A stretch of 64,000 bases of DNA from Lysobacter defluvii IMMIB APB-9 = DSM 18482 (GTDB lineage Bacteria; Pseudomonadota; Gammaproteobacteria; Xanthomonadales; Xanthomonadaceae), in contig NZ_AUHT01000004.1 of NCBI RefSeq assembly GCF_000423325.1, positions 186,001 through 250,000 of the forward strand. Reading direction: 5' to 3'. The translations under genes and the position numbers were made by a program. This document shows, in pieces, positions 8,895 to 19,748 of this stretch. Below the pieces are notes generated by a model that was not told where the DNA came from, searched no databases, and was given only the letters and a program-made list of their open reading frames with translations. Position 1 is the stretch's first letter, and each line of letters starts with the position of its first letter.

Positions 8895-10097
8895 TCAGTC
8901 CTCATCGATGGGGAGCAGGAAATGGCCGGCCTGGACCAGCTGGTGCAGGCACTGGCGCCCGGCCGGGGAAAGCGCCTCGAACGCATCCAGGTCGAATTCG
9001 TGCGCATTGGCCAGCAGGCGTGCGTCGGCGGCGGGGACCGGCCACGCCTCGCCATTGGCGAACAGCGTCGCGTCTTCGCCGTCGCCGTGCCAGGCCAGCC
9101 GCGACCAGGGATGGCGCTGCAGGGGGACGCCGGCCGCGAGCGCCTGCTCCACCTGGTCCGGCGGCGGCAGGCCAGGGGCGGGCGCGACCTCGACCGCGCT
9201 GCGGTACGTGGTGATGAAGCGGCCGAACCACTCGGCCAGCGCGTCCGGCTCCGCCCTCAGGGCTTCCAGCGCGCGGCCGACCCGGTCCAGCGCGGAAGCG
9301 TCGATCCGGGCCGGATCGTCCGGCACCGCCAGGTCGGGGTCGGAGTAGCGGACCGCCTCGTCGGCCGTGGCGAGCAGGTGGTCGGCGTAGTCGCCCAGCA
9401 GTTCGGCGGCGGAGGGGGCCCGCATGCCGACCGAGAAGGTCAGGCAGGCGTCCTCGGCGACGCCGTGGTGGGGCACCCCGGGTGGCAGGTAGAGCATGTC
9501 GCCAGGCGCGAGTACCCAGTCGTGCGTGGGGCTGAATTCGCGCAACAGCCGGAGCTCCACGTCGTCGCGGAAGCCGGTCGGCGGATTCGGGCCGGCGTCG
9601 ACCTGCCAGCGGCGGTGGCCCTGCGCCTGGAGCAGGAAGACGTCGTACTGGTCGACGTGCGCGCCGACCGAGCCGCCGGGCGCGGCGAAGGACACCATGA
9701 TGTCGTCCAGCCGCCAGCGCGGCAGGAAGCGGAAATGCTCCAGCAGGGCCGCGATGTCCGGGTCCCACTTGTCCACGTCCTGCACCAGCAGCGTCCAGTC
9801 GTGGCCGGGCAGGCCGGGAAAACGGGATTCGGGGAACGGCCCGGTCTCGACGGTCCAGGCATCACGCTGGCGGTCGTGCTGGACGATCCGGGCAAGTACC
9901 CCGTCCTCGCAGGCCAGCCCGGCGAGGTCCTCCGGTTCGATCGGCGAGCGGTAGTCCGGGAACGCACCACGAACCAGCAATGGCCGCTTCTGCCAGTAGT
10001 CGCGCAGGAACACCGCGGGCGGCATGCCCAGCGGGTGCTGCCCGGCCGCGTCGACCTCGATCGGGTGCGCGCCGTCGGCGGCCGGCCGGGAGGGCAC
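8895..10097 (-). CDS. roxA: Ribosomal protein L16 arginine hydroxylase (RoxA/YcfD-type JmjC oxygenase)
   Basis: A 2-oxoglutarate/Fe(II) oxygenase of the ribosomal-oxygenase family; E. coli YcfD hydroxylates an arginine of ribosomal protein L16. The JmjC core shows the iron ligands H and D in GAHVDQYDVFLLQAQGHRRW, with the distal histidine in LPPGVPHHGVAED. The family N-terminus FLRDYWQKRPLLVRGAFP is present and a winged-helix-like C-terminal region follows. I start at GTG 10097, giving 400 residues, because GGAG is seven bases upstream and the codon lies one base beyond the purB stop. An ATG at 10127 would overlap purB. Translational coupling to purB is likely. Confidence 0.86.
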   Translation of the reverse strand: MPSRPAADGAHPIEVDAAGQHPLGMPPAVFLRDYWQKRPLLVRGAFPDYRSPIEPEDLAGLACEDGVLARIVQHDRQRDAWTVETGPFPESRFPGLPGHDWTLLVQDVDKWDPDIAALLEHFRFLPRWRLDDIMVSFAAPGGSVGAHVDQYDVFLLQAQGHRRWQVDAGPNPPTGFRDDVELRLLREFSPTHDWVLAPGDMLYLPPGVPHHGVAEDACLTFSVGMRAPSAAELLGDYADHLLATADEAVRYSDPDLAVPDDPARIDASALDRVGRALEALRAEPDALAEWFGRFITTYRSAVEVAPAPGLPPPDQVEQALAAGVPLQRHPWSRLAWHGDGEDATLFANGEAWPVPAADARLLANAHEFDLDAFEALSPAGRQCLHQLVQAGHFLLPIDED

Positions 10098-10098
10098 C

Positions 10099-11508
<1,410 letters not shown>

Positions 11509-11559
11509 CTACCGTGCGCATCCGCGGGCACGCCCACGGGCCGCCGCCCGTGCGGCGGG

Positions 11560-11565
11560 TATGCT
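11560..11565 (+). promoter_or_regulatory. -10 box of fumC
   Basis: TATGCT followed by CGGCCGG, 29 bases before the fumC start and clear of its AGGAGA ribosome site at 11583-11588. No good -35 is visible in this GC-rich gap. Confidence 0.35.
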
Positions 11566-11594
11566 CGGCCGGTCCCCTTCCCAGGAGAGAAGCC

Positions 11595-12986
<1,392 letters not shown>

Positions 12987-13001
12987 CGTTCCTGCGCCGG
13001 C

Positions 13002-13712
13002 TTACGGAGCGGTCGCCGCCGCGGCGGGGTCGTCGCCGCGGCCCTCCCCGGCGGCCGAGCCACTGCCGCAGTCCTCGAGGTCCTCGGCGGTCATGGTCGC
13101 GTAGGGACGGAACTCCGGCAGGCTCCCGGCCAGCCGCTGCTGCGTGTCGAGCATTGCCGGGAGCCGCTCGCACAGGCGCATGGCCTCGGCTTCCAGCTTG
13201 GCGGCCTCGGCCTCGATGCGCCGGCCGAACTCCTCGGTCTCGCCGCGGAACACGCTGCCCAGCGCATCACGGGCGGCCTGGATGCCCAGGTCGGCCCCCT
13301 TGACCCCCATCGCCATGCCGGCTTCGACCAGCGCCACCACGTGGCCGCGGTACTCGAGCAGGAGTTCGCGCTGCTCCGGCGTGGTCGCGACCTCACTGCC
13401 CCCGACCAGCAGGTCGCCATCGGGGCTGATTTCGGCTTCCGGCAAGGGGTTGCCATCGGCGTCGACCGGCGTGCGGCCGCGCACCTTCGCCCCCCCGATG
13501 TAAAGGTTGGTGTCACCACCGATGCCGATGTTCTCGGTGGCCATCTTTTCGCGCGCCTCGCCCAGGGCCTTGTCGATGGTGCGGCCCAGCGCGGTGCTGG
13601 CTTCGGTGCCGGTGGACGGGGAGCCCGTGCCGGGCGGGTCGCCACTGCAGGCCACCATCCACGGTGCAGTCACGAGGCAGGCCACGAGGGCGAAACGGTG
13701 GGTAAGGGTCAT
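13002..13712 (-). CDS. DUF2884 (YggN-like) putative lipoprotein
   Basis: A 236-residue secreted protein, the last gene of the small-protein/GntR/ABC operon. It has a lipoprotein-type signal peptide with a plausible lipobox ending in MVAC at residues 16-19 (counting from the ATG at 13712), then a low-complexity Gly/Ser/Thr stretch. The mature part matches DUF2884: KMATENIGIG, ISPDGDLLVGG, LLLEYRGHVV, a coiled segment RRIEAEAAKLEAEAM and LPEFRPYATM. It is a diverged copy of the upstream neighbour. The start has GAGGA nine bases upstream; an ATG at 13742 is less likely. Function unknown; an envelope location is inferred. Confidence 0.8.
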   Translation of the reverse strand: MTLTHRFALVACLVTAPWMVACSGDPPGTGSPSTGTEASTALGRTIDKALGEAREKMATENIGIGGDTNLYIGGAKVRGRTPVDADGNPLPEAEISPDGDLLVGGSEVATTPEQRELLLEYRGHVVALVEAGMAMGVKGADLGIQAARDALGSVFRGETEEFGRRIEAEAAKLEAEAMRLCERLPAMLDTQQRLAGSLPEFRPYATMTAEDLEDCGSGSAAGEGRGDDPAAAATAP

Positions 13713-13728
13713 GGTCGGGTCCTCGCGT

Positions 13729-14382
13729 TCAGAGGGAAGCAAATTCCTGGCGGACCACCTGCGCGCAGTCGTCCACCCCGTCCGGGCCGAGCGTCGCGTA
13801 GGGCTGGAACTGCGGCAGGCTGGAAGCGAGCTGCTGCTGCGCGACCCGCACCGCGGGCAGCTCGTTGCAGATCTCCAGCACGGCCGGCTCGACCTGCTGC
13901 CTCACCATGCGCTCGATGCGGCGTTCCATGCGCCCGGTCATGGCGCTGAACAGCAGGCCGACCCACGAGGAATCGCCGATCTCGGCCAGCGTCGCCTCGG
14001 CGGTGCGCTGTCCGATATCGATGCCCCGGGTCGCGATGTCCAGTACCTGCCCGCGGTAGGCCAGGAGCTGGCGGCGCTGCTCCGCGTCGATCTCCTGCGC
14101 CTCGCCTTCGATCAGGAAGTCGCCCTGCGGCGTGATCTCGGCGCGGGGCAGTTCGCCGGCTTCCTCGCCGTCGTGGCGGGAGAACCGGAGGCTGTTGTCG
14201 ATCCGCAGGTTTTCGGTGGCCAGTTTGCGCCTGGCCTCGGCCAGCTCGGCGCGGACTTCCTCGCGCGCATCGCGCATCTCCTGGCGGATCTCGGCGTTGA
14301 TGCCGGCGGGGGATGGGTCCCCTGCCTGCGCCGCCAGCGGCAGCAGCAGGCACAGGGCAAGGGTGGCGTGGCGAATGTCCAT
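13729..14382 (-). CDS. DUF2884 (YggN-like) periplasmic protein
   Basis: A 217-residue protein with a classical signal peptide (MDIRHATLALCLLLPLAAQA, cleavage after AQA) and no lipid-anchoring cysteine. The mature part has a charged coiled-coil-like segment (about 30-55), then KLATENLRID, ITPQGDFLIEGEAQ, LLAYRGQVLDIATRGIDIG, a central glycine-rich hydrophobic helix and LPQFQPYATLGPDGVDDC. These motifs align one for one with the downstream gene, so the pair arose by duplication. It follows the ABC permease after 26 bases and precedes the lipoprotein copy by 16 bases. Function unknown. Confidence 0.82.
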   Translation of the reverse strand: MDIRHATLALCLLLPLAAQAGDPSPAGINAEIRQEMRDAREEVRAELAEARRKLATENLRIDNSLRFSRHDGEEAGELPRAEITPQGDFLIEGEAQEIDAEQRRQLLAYRGQVLDIATRGIDIGQRTAEATLAEIGDSSWVGLLFSAMTGRMERRIERMVRQQVEPAVLEICNELPAVRVAQQQLASSLPQFQPYATLGPDGVDDCAQVVRQEFASL

Positions 14383-14408
14383 GTGCGTCTCCTCGGCAAT
14401 CCGGCAGG

Positions 14409-15443
14409 TCAGCCTTCGTCGCGCCAGCGGCGCAGGCGGATGGCGATGTAGATCATCACGGCGCCGGCAACGGCACCGATCCAGGTGCCGGGCTGCAGGA
14501 AGATGCCGTACATCCACTGCAGCGACAGCAGCTGCTCGGCACGCTCGATGTCGTTGCCGCCGAACTCCGCCGTGCGGTAGAGCACGTCGCTGCCGGGTAC
14601 GGTGCCAAGCAGCAGGCGGCCGACCACGTTGCGCCAGAACCAGCTGCCGTCGAGCTGGAACAGCTCCATGATGTCGAACCAGGTCACCAGCAGGCCGGTG
14701 ATCACCGGCACCGCCGTCGCCCACAGGAACGGCTTGCTGCGCGCCCAGGCCGAGCACAGCAGCAGCCAGCCGACGGTCGGCAGCGCCCAGACCGCGTAGA
14801 CCGGCACCCAGGCCAGCAGGCCGAAGGCGATCCGCAGCGGGTGCGACTGCGCCCAAAGCAGGGTGAACGGGTTCCCGCCGAACATCATCACCATGACGCT
14901 CATGAGGACCAGGAAGCCGAACATGGTGACCACGGCCGCGAGCACCGCCAGCACGGGGGCAACCACGACCGCGCTGGCGACCTTGGACAGGACGGTCTGC
15001 GCGTCGGAGATCGGCAGCGACTTCCAGAACAGCACGCTGCGGTCCTTGCGGTCGTCGTACAGCGCTCCCAGGCAGTAGAAGAACACCACGAAGGTGAGCA
15101 CGATGAACGGCCAGGCCGAGCTCATGATCAGCGACCAGTCCAGGCCCAGCGCCAGCTGCTCGGCGTCGGAGGGGGACATCTCCCGGGTCAGCATGCCCAG
15201 GTCGACGCCGTTGATCTGGATGTCGCCTGCAGCGGCGGCGCGGTTGAGCATCACCACGCCGACGATGGCCGCCATCACGGCCAGCGCCAGGGAGATCCCG
15301 CCGGCGATCAGCGGCGCCCAGAGGAACCCGCCCTTGTGTTCCCAGTACTCGCGCCGGAGCAGCAGGCGGAAACGGTTGGTGGGGTGGGTGGAATGCGTCC
15401 CGCCGGCGGGGGCGGGCACGGTGCTGGTGTCCACGGCGTTCAT
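14409..15443 (-). CDS. ABC transporter permease of a YtrA-regulated system
   Basis: A 344-residue integral membrane protein. An N-terminal cytoplasmic stretch ends with NRFRLLLRREYWEHKGGFLW, typical of ABC-2-type permeases. Hydrophobic helices follow at roughly 45-70, 110-135, 160-195, 205-230, 240-265 and 315-335. DDRKDRSVLFWKSLPIS, in the loop after the second helix, is a signature of this ABC-2 subfamily. Its start codon overlaps the ATPase stop (ATGA), so the two should be made in equal amounts. The substrate is unknown; the type suggests export or envelope-stress defence, not nutrient import. Confidence 0.84.
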   Translation of the reverse strand: MNAVDTSTVPAPAGGTHSTHPTNRFRLLLRREYWEHKGGFLWAPLIAGGISLALAVMAAIVGVVMLNRAAAAGDIQINGVDLGMLTREMSPSDAEQLALGLDWSLIMSSAWPFIVLTFVVFFYCLGALYDDRKDRSVLFWKSLPISDAQTVLSKVASAVVVAPVLAVLAAVVTMFGFLVLMSVMVMMFGGNPFTLLWAQSHPLRIAFGLLAWVPVYAVWALPTVGWLLLCSAWARSKPFLWATAVPVITGLLVTWFDIMELFQLDGSWFWRNVVGRLLLGTVPGSDVLYRTAEFGGNDIERAEQLLSLQWMYGIFLQPGTWIGAVAGAVMIYIAIRLRRWRDEG

Positions 15444-16300
15444 TCGTAGGTCCCCTTCATGGTGGCGACGAAAAGGTCGGCCAGGCCCGGCGTCCGGGCC
15501 TCGCCCAGGGGCGTGAGCCGCTCGCGCGGCACGCCGTCGAAGAGCATCACGGTCTTGCCGAAGGGCAGGGCGCGCTCGTCGACCGGCTTCAGCTCGCGCG
15601 CGGCGGTGGCCTGGCCTTCGGCGACCAGGACCTCGGTGAAGCGCTCGCTGACTTCCTCCATCCCGCTGTCGAGGACGATCCTGCCGTCGCGGATGAACAT
15701 CACGTCGGTGAGGATGTGCTCGACCTCCTCGACCTGGTGGGTGGTGATGAGGATGGTCTTCTGTTCGTCGAAGTAGTCCTCCAGCAGGCGCTGGTAGAAC
15801 TGCTTGCGGTAGAGGATGTCCAGGCCCAGGGTCGGCTCGTCGAGCACCAGCAGCCGGGCGTCGATCGCCATCACCAGCGCCAGGTGGAGCTGGACGATCA
15901 TGCCCTTGGACAGCTCGCGCACCCGCATCTGCGGGGAGAGCTTGGTGCCGGCCAGGAAGCGCTCGCAGCGGGCGCGGTCGAAGCGCGGGTGGACCCCGGC
16001 GACGAACTCGATCGCCTCGCGGACCCGGATCCAGCGCGGCAGCACCGCCACGTCGGCGATGAAGCACACGTCCCGCATCAGTTCGTCGCGTTCGGTGCGC
16101 GGGTCCTTGCCCAGTACCGAGAGGCTGCCGTCGAAGGGGATCAGGCCCAGCATCGCCTTGAGCGCGGTGGTCTTGCCGGCGCCGTTGGGGCCGATCAGGC
16201 CGACGATGCGGCCGGCGGGGATCCGGAACGAGGCCGAGTCCAGCGCGACGGTGTTCTTGTAGGCCTTGCGCAGGCCGTTGGCATTGACTACGGCGTCCAT
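15440..16300 (-). CDS. ABC transporter ATP-binding protein of a YtrA-regulated system
   Basis: A 286-residue ATPase. The Walker A motif is GLIGPNGAGKTTALK at about residues 34-48. The signature region is degenerate (RELSKGMIVQLHLAL, where LSGGQ is usual). Walker B is ARLLVLDEPTLGLD and the switch histidine is in ILITTHQVEE. The C-terminal about 80 residues form an accessory domain (VLVAEGQATAARELKPVDE) as in YtrB-like ATPases. The start overlaps the stop of the GntR regulator (ATGA) and the stop overlaps the permease start. The altered LSKGM signature is worth noting but is shared by many drug/antibiotic-type exporters. Confidence 0.88.
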   Translation of the reverse strand: MDAVVNANGLRKAYKNTVALDSASFRIPAGRIVGLIGPNGAGKTTALKAMLGLIPFDGSLSVLGKDPRTERDELMRDVCFIADVAVLPRWIRVREAIEFVAGVHPRFDRARCERFLAGTKLSPQMRVRELSKGMIVQLHLALVMAIDARLLVLDEPTLGLDILYRKQFYQRLLEDYFDEQKTILITTHQVEEVEHILTDVMFIRDGRIVLDSGMEEVSERFTEVLVAEGQATAARELKPVDERALPFGKTVMLFDGVPRERLTPLGEARTPGLADLFVATMKGTYE

Positions 16301-16665
16301 CACGCGTCCCCCTTCAGCGGTGCGAGCAGCTTCTCGGCGTCCAGGCCGAGGCGGGCGATCCGTTCCAGGACCGCGGGCCACTCCTCGGTCAGGAAGCGGT
16401 TGCGCTCGTTCTCGAGCAGCTTGCGGGAGGCTTCTTCAGTGACATACATGCCTAGACCCCTGCGTTTTTCGACGAGTGCCTCGTCCGCCAGTTCCTGGTA
16501 GGCGCGCGAGACGGTGATGGGATTGAGCTGGTACTCGGCGGCGACCTGGCGGACGGAGGGCAGGGCATCGCCGGGCTTGAGCACGCCGTCGAGCATCATT
16601 TCGATGACCCGCTCCTTCAGCTGCCGGTAGATGGGAGCGCCATCGCTCCATTGGACTGCGGTCAT
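16300..16665 (-). CDS. GntR-family transcriptional regulator, YtrA subfamily
   Basis: A 121-residue repressor-type protein. Residues 10-75 form the winged helix-turn-helix (PIYRQLKERVIEMMLDGVLK, then PSVRQVAAEYQLNPITVSRAYQELADE). Only a short C-terminal helical region follows, which defines the YtrA subfamily that has no ligand-binding effector domain. It lies three bases after the small secreted protein gene and overlaps the ATPase gene, so it regulates its own operon. The palindrome in the promoter at 16992-17015 is the likely operator. YtrA-type repressors often respond to cell-envelope-active compounds; that is family knowledge, not visible here. Confidence 0.9.
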   Translation of the reverse strand: MTAVQWSDGAPIYRQLKERVIEMMLDGVLKPGDALPSVRQVAAEYQLNPITVSRAYQELADEALVEKRRGLGMYVTEEASRKLLENERNRFLTEEWPAVLERIARLGLDAEKLLAPLKGDA

Positions 16666-16668
16666 GGG

Positions 16669-16971
16669 TCAACCCCGCGGGAGGAAGGTGAAGTAGGGCA
16701 TTGCGATCCTTCGATGGACATGGCGGACGCCGGTGGTACCCGAGCGTCCAGCGGTGGATGGGTCGTCGGGGCCGCCATCGATCGCGGCCTCGACCGGAGC
16801 GCCGGCGCGCTCCAGCGCGGCCAGGAGCGTGGACGCGGGGCCGGTGGCGTCCGTCGCCGGTGCCTGGGCGTGCCCCGGGGTCTCGAGGGGCGACGCCGAC
16901 ACCAGCGCCACCACCAGTACGGCGCCGGCCATGGCCAGCGCGGTGAGGTTGTTGTGCAGCCTGCGGTCCAT
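16669..16971 (-). CDS. Small secreted protein of unknown function, first gene of the YtrA operon
   Basis: A 100-residue protein with a basic start (MDRRLHNN), one hydrophobic segment at about residues 9-27 (TALAMAGAVLVVALVSA) that may be a signal peptide or anchor, a low-complexity Ala/Thr/Pro middle, and a distinctive end, AMPYFTFLPRG. It has no recognisable domain. Its reality is supported by its position: it is the first ORF after a strong promoter/operator and ends three bases before the GntR start. I recall similar short proteins ending in PYFSF/PRG-like sequence before GntR genes in related genera, but I could not verify this. It could be a transporter accessory peptide or an exported peptide. 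Confidence 0.62.
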   Translation of the reverse strand: MDRRLHNNLTALAMAGAVLVVALVSASPLETPGHAQAPATDATGPASTLLAALERAGAPVEAAIDGGPDDPSTAGRSGTTGVRHVHRRIAMPYFTFLPRG

Positions 16972-16991
16972 CCGGGGTGCCCTCGTGGATA

Positions 16992-17032
16992 GGTGTTGTA
17001 GCGAACTATAACACCAACTTCCGAGCCGTCAA
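16992..17032 (-). promoter_or_regulatory. Promoter with overlapping palindromic operator of the YtrA operon
   Basis: On the minus strand TTGACG (17032-17027) and TATAGT (17010-17005) are spaced by 16 bases, an excellent sigma-70 promoter. An inverted repeat covers the -10 and the probable start point: GGTGTTGTA (16992-17000), 6-base spacer, TATAACACC (17007-17015), matching at 8 of 9 arm positions. The outer arms read GGTG-N16-CACC. From memory, this is the palindrome reported for the YtrA regulator of Xanthomonas citri. Binding here would block polymerase, so autorepression is inferred. Confidence 0.72.
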
Positions 17033-17136
17033 CACCCGGCGGATGGCCGCCCTTCAGCGGTCGTTGCCCCGGCGCCGAAGGCCCGCGACAATAGCCGGTC
17101 GACACAGCCGGTCACCGGCACACAGGAGTCCCCCGG

Positions 17137-18084
17137 ATGAAGCTTTTCGTGCGCGGCGCCGCCGCGATCGTGGCCAGCGTCGTGCTGTTCGGCGGCGTGT
17201 CCGTACCCCACGCCCTTGCCCAGCAGGAGGTCGTGCTGGACAGCGAGCGCGACAGGGTCAGCTACATGGTTGGCCATGACATCGGGCGCAGCCTGCGTCC
17301 CGCCGCGTCCGACATCGACCTGGACGCCTTCGAGCGTGCCGTGCGGCACGCCGTGGCCGGGGGCGAGCCCCTGATCTCGCCGGAGGACGCCGAGCAGGTC
17401 GGGCAGGGACTGCTGATGAAGATGGCGCAGGCGGCCGGACAGGCGCCGGCGGACCTGGAAGTGCCCGCGATCGACCCGGAGAAGGCCGGCCTGCTGTTCG
17501 GCGCCGACATCGGCCGTTCGCTGGAGCCGCTGGCGGGCGACGTGGACCTCGACATCGCGATGCGGGCGATGCGCGCGACCTTCGCCGGGCAGCAGCCGGC
17601 GATGGACGAGGCGGCGCTGGACAGCACCCGCAGCGCCTTCGGCGCGCGCATGCAGGCGATCGCCGCCGAGCAGATGCAGGCCGTGGCCGAGGAGAACCGC
17701 GCCGAGGGCGAGGCATTCCTGGCGGAGAACCGCACGCAGAAGGGCGTGTTCACCACCGGGTCCGGGCTGCAGTACCGCGTGCTGCGCCAGGGGGCCGGCC
17801 AGCGCCCGACCGCCGGTTCGAGGGTGCGCGTGAATTACGAAGGCTCGCTGCTGGACGGCACCGTCTTCGACAGCTCCTACGAGCGCGGACAGCCGGCCGA
17901 GTTCGGCCTGCAGCAGGTCATCCCGGGCTGGACCGAGGGCCTGCAGCTGATGCCGGTGGGCGCGAAGTACCGCTTCTGGATCCCGGGCGAGCTCGGCTAC
18001 GGCCGCAACGGCACGCCGGGTGGTCCGATCGGCCCCAACGCCACGCTGGTGTTCGACGTCGAACTGCAGGCGATCGTCGAATAA
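17137..18084 (+). CDS. FKBP-type peptidyl-prolyl isomerase with duplicated N-terminal domain
   Basis: A 315-residue periplasmic foldase. A signal peptide ends near ALAQ (residue 28). Two related FKBP_N-like units follow: RDRVSYMVGHDIGRSLRP...DIDLDAF (about 36-100) and KAGLLFGADIGRSLEPLAGDVDLDIA (about 112-180). Next comes a long helix rich in Gln/Glu (EQMQAVAEENRAEGEAFLAEN). The C-terminal FKBP domain (about 205-315) has the active-site pattern VRVNYEGSLLDGTVFDSSYERG, QQVIPGWTEGLQLMPVGAKYRFWIP and LVFDVELQAI. Ordinary FkpA/Mip proteins have one N-terminal dimerisation unit, so the second copy is unusual. It precedes ugd by 48 bases, and the two may be cotranscribed. Confidence 0.9.
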   Translation: MKLFVRGAAAIVASVVLFGGVSVPHALAQQEVVLDSERDRVSYMVGHDIGRSLRPAASDIDLDAFERAVRHAVAGGEPLISPEDAEQVGQGLLMKMAQAAGQAPADLEVPAIDPEKAGLLFGADIGRSLEPLAGDVDLDIAMRAMRATFAGQQPAMDEAALDSTRSAFGARMQAIAAEQMQAVAEENRAEGEAFLAENRTQKGVFTTGSGLQYRVLRQGAGQRPTAGSRVRVNYEGSLLDGTVFDSSYERGQPAEFGLQQVIPGWTEGLQLMPVGAKYRFWIPGELGYGRNGTPGGPIGPNATLVFDVELQAIVE

Positions 18085-18132
18085 CCCGGTAGTACCCGCG
18101 CTCCTCCGCGGCGGGCAACAAGGAAGGTCTTC

Positions 18133-19488
18133 ATGCGCATCACCGTGTTTGGAATCGGCTACGTCGGCCTGGTCACCGGCACCTGCCTGGCGGAGGCCGG
18201 CAACGAGGTCGTCTGCGTCGACGTGGACGCCGGCCGCGTCGAGGCCCTGAACCGCGGGGAGATCCCGATCTACGAGCCGGGGCTGGAGCCGCTGGTGCGC
18301 AGCAACCACGAAGCCGGGCGGCTGCATTTCACCACCGACGCGGCCGAGGGGATCGCGCATGGCGAGGTGGTCTTCATCGCCGTGGGCACGCCGCCGGACG
18401 AGGACGGCAGCGCCGACCTGCGCTACGTGCTGGAGGTCGCCCGCACCATCGGCCGGCACCTGGAACGGCCGGCCGTGGTGGTCGACAAGTCCACGGTGCC
18501 GGTGGGCACCGCGGAGAAGGTGCGCGCCGCGGTCGCGGGCGAGCTGCAGGCGCGCGGGGTCGAGGTCGACTTCCATGTCGTCTCCAATCCCGAGTTCCTG
18601 AAGGAGGGGGCGGCGGTCCAGGACTTCATGCGTCCCGACCGCGTGGTGCTCGGCGCGGAAGACCCCGCGGCGCTGGAACCGCTGCGCCGGCTGTATGCAC
18701 CCTTCATCCGCAACCGCGACCGCATCATCGCGATGGACCTGCGCTCGGCCGAGCTGACCAAGTACGCCGCCAACGCGATGCTGGCGACCAAGATCAGCTT
18801 CATGAACGAGATCGCCAACATCGCCGAGCAGGTGGGGGCGGACGTCGAGATGGTCCGGCAGGGGATCGGCTCGGACTCGCGCATCGGCTGGCACTTCATC
18901 TATCCCGGCACCGGGTACGGCGGCTCGTGCTTCCCCAAGGACGTCCAGGCGCTGGTGCGCACCGCCGAACAGGCCGGGCACGAACCCCGGCTGCTGCACG
19001 CGGTCGAGGCGGTCAACCTGCGGCAGAAGGGGCACCTGTTCGAACTGATCCGCCGCCACTACGGCGGCGGCGTGGCCGGGCGCACGTTCGCGGTCTGGGG
19101 CCTGGCTTTCAAGCCCAACACCGACGACATGCGCGAGGCCTCCAGCCGGCGCCTGATGGAGCAGCTCTGGGAGGCCGGGGCCAGGGTCCGGGCCTTCGAC
19201 CCGGAGGCGATGCGCGAGGCCGCCCGCATCTACGGCGAACGCGACGACCTGGTGCTGTGCGGCTCGGAGTACGAGGCACTCGAGGGCGCCGACGCGCTGG
19301 TGGTGGTGACGGAATGGAAGCAGTTCCGCAGCCCCGACTTCCGCCGCATGCATGCGGCGCTGGCCGACCGCGTGGTGTTCGACGGGCGCAACCTGTACGA
19401 GCCGGCGCAGGTCGAGGAGGCCGGCCTGGCCTACTACGCGATCGGGCGCGGGCGTTCGCTGCGCCGCCCGGACGGGGCAGGCGCGTGA
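18133..19488 (+). CDS. ugd: UDP-glucose 6-dehydrogenase
   Basis: A 451-residue enzyme oxidising UDP-glucose to UDP-glucuronate with two NAD, supplying sugars for exopolysaccharide or LPS modification. The NAD-binding start is [21 protein letters not shown]. Next come the central domain ([20 protein letters not shown]) and the catalytic cysteine in [13 protein letters not shown] (about residue 264). The C-terminal UDP-binding domain has [17 protein letters not shown]. The length is normal for the bacterial class. Its stop overlaps the start of slyX (GTGA). Confidence 0.95.
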   Translation: MRITVFGIGYVGLVTGTCLAEAGNEVVCVDVDAGRVEALNRGEIPIYEPGLEPLVRSNHEAGRLHFTTDAAEGIAHGEVVFIAVGTPPDEDGSADLRYVLEVARTIGRHLERPAVVVDKSTVPVGTAEKVRAAVAGELQARGVEVDFHVVSNPEFLKEGAAVQDFMRPDRVVLGAEDPAALEPLRRLYAPFIRNRDRIIAMDLRSAELTKYAANAMLATKISFMNEIANIAEQVGADVEMVRQGIGSDSRIGWHFIYPGTGYGGSCFPKDVQALVRTAEQAGHEPRLLHAVEAVNLRQKGHLFELIRRHYGGGVAGRTFAVWGLAFKPNTDDMREASSRRLMEQLWEAGARVRAFDPEAMREAARIYGERDDLVLCGSEYEALEGADALVVVTEWKQFRSPDFRRMHAALADRVVFDGRNLYEPAQVEEAGLAYYAIGRGRSLRRPDGAGA

Positions 19489-19724
19489 CCACCGGCGACG
19501 ACCGCCTCGAGCAGCGGCTGGTCGAGCTGGAGACCCGGCTCTCGTTCCAGGAGCGCGCGCTGGGCGAGCTCAGCGACGCACTGGCCGCCGCCCGCGACGA
19601 AGAGGCGCGGAACAACCTGAAGCTGATGCAGGTCACCGAGGAGTTGCGCCAGCTGCGGCTCTCGCTGTCGGCCAACCCGCCGTCGGCCGACCCGGCCGCC
19701 GAGCCGCCGCCTCCCCACTACTGA
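19485..19724 (+). CDS. slyX: SlyX family protein
   Basis: A 79-residue acidic coiled-coil protein. It begins with GTG inside the ugd stop and contains [21 protein letters not shown], a heptad-repeat helix typical of SlyX, then a second helix and a proline-rich tail ending PPPPHY. SlyX proteins are widespread in gammaproteobacteria and have no proven function. The GTG start is chosen because it gives the family-typical short N-terminus and four-base coupling to ugd. Confidence 0.8.
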   Translation: MTTGDDRLEQRLVELETRLSFQERALGELSDALAAARDEEARNNLKLMQVTEELRQLRLSLSANPPSADPAAEPPPPHY

Positions 19725-19748
19725 TCCACTGCGGTACGACGTCACGAC

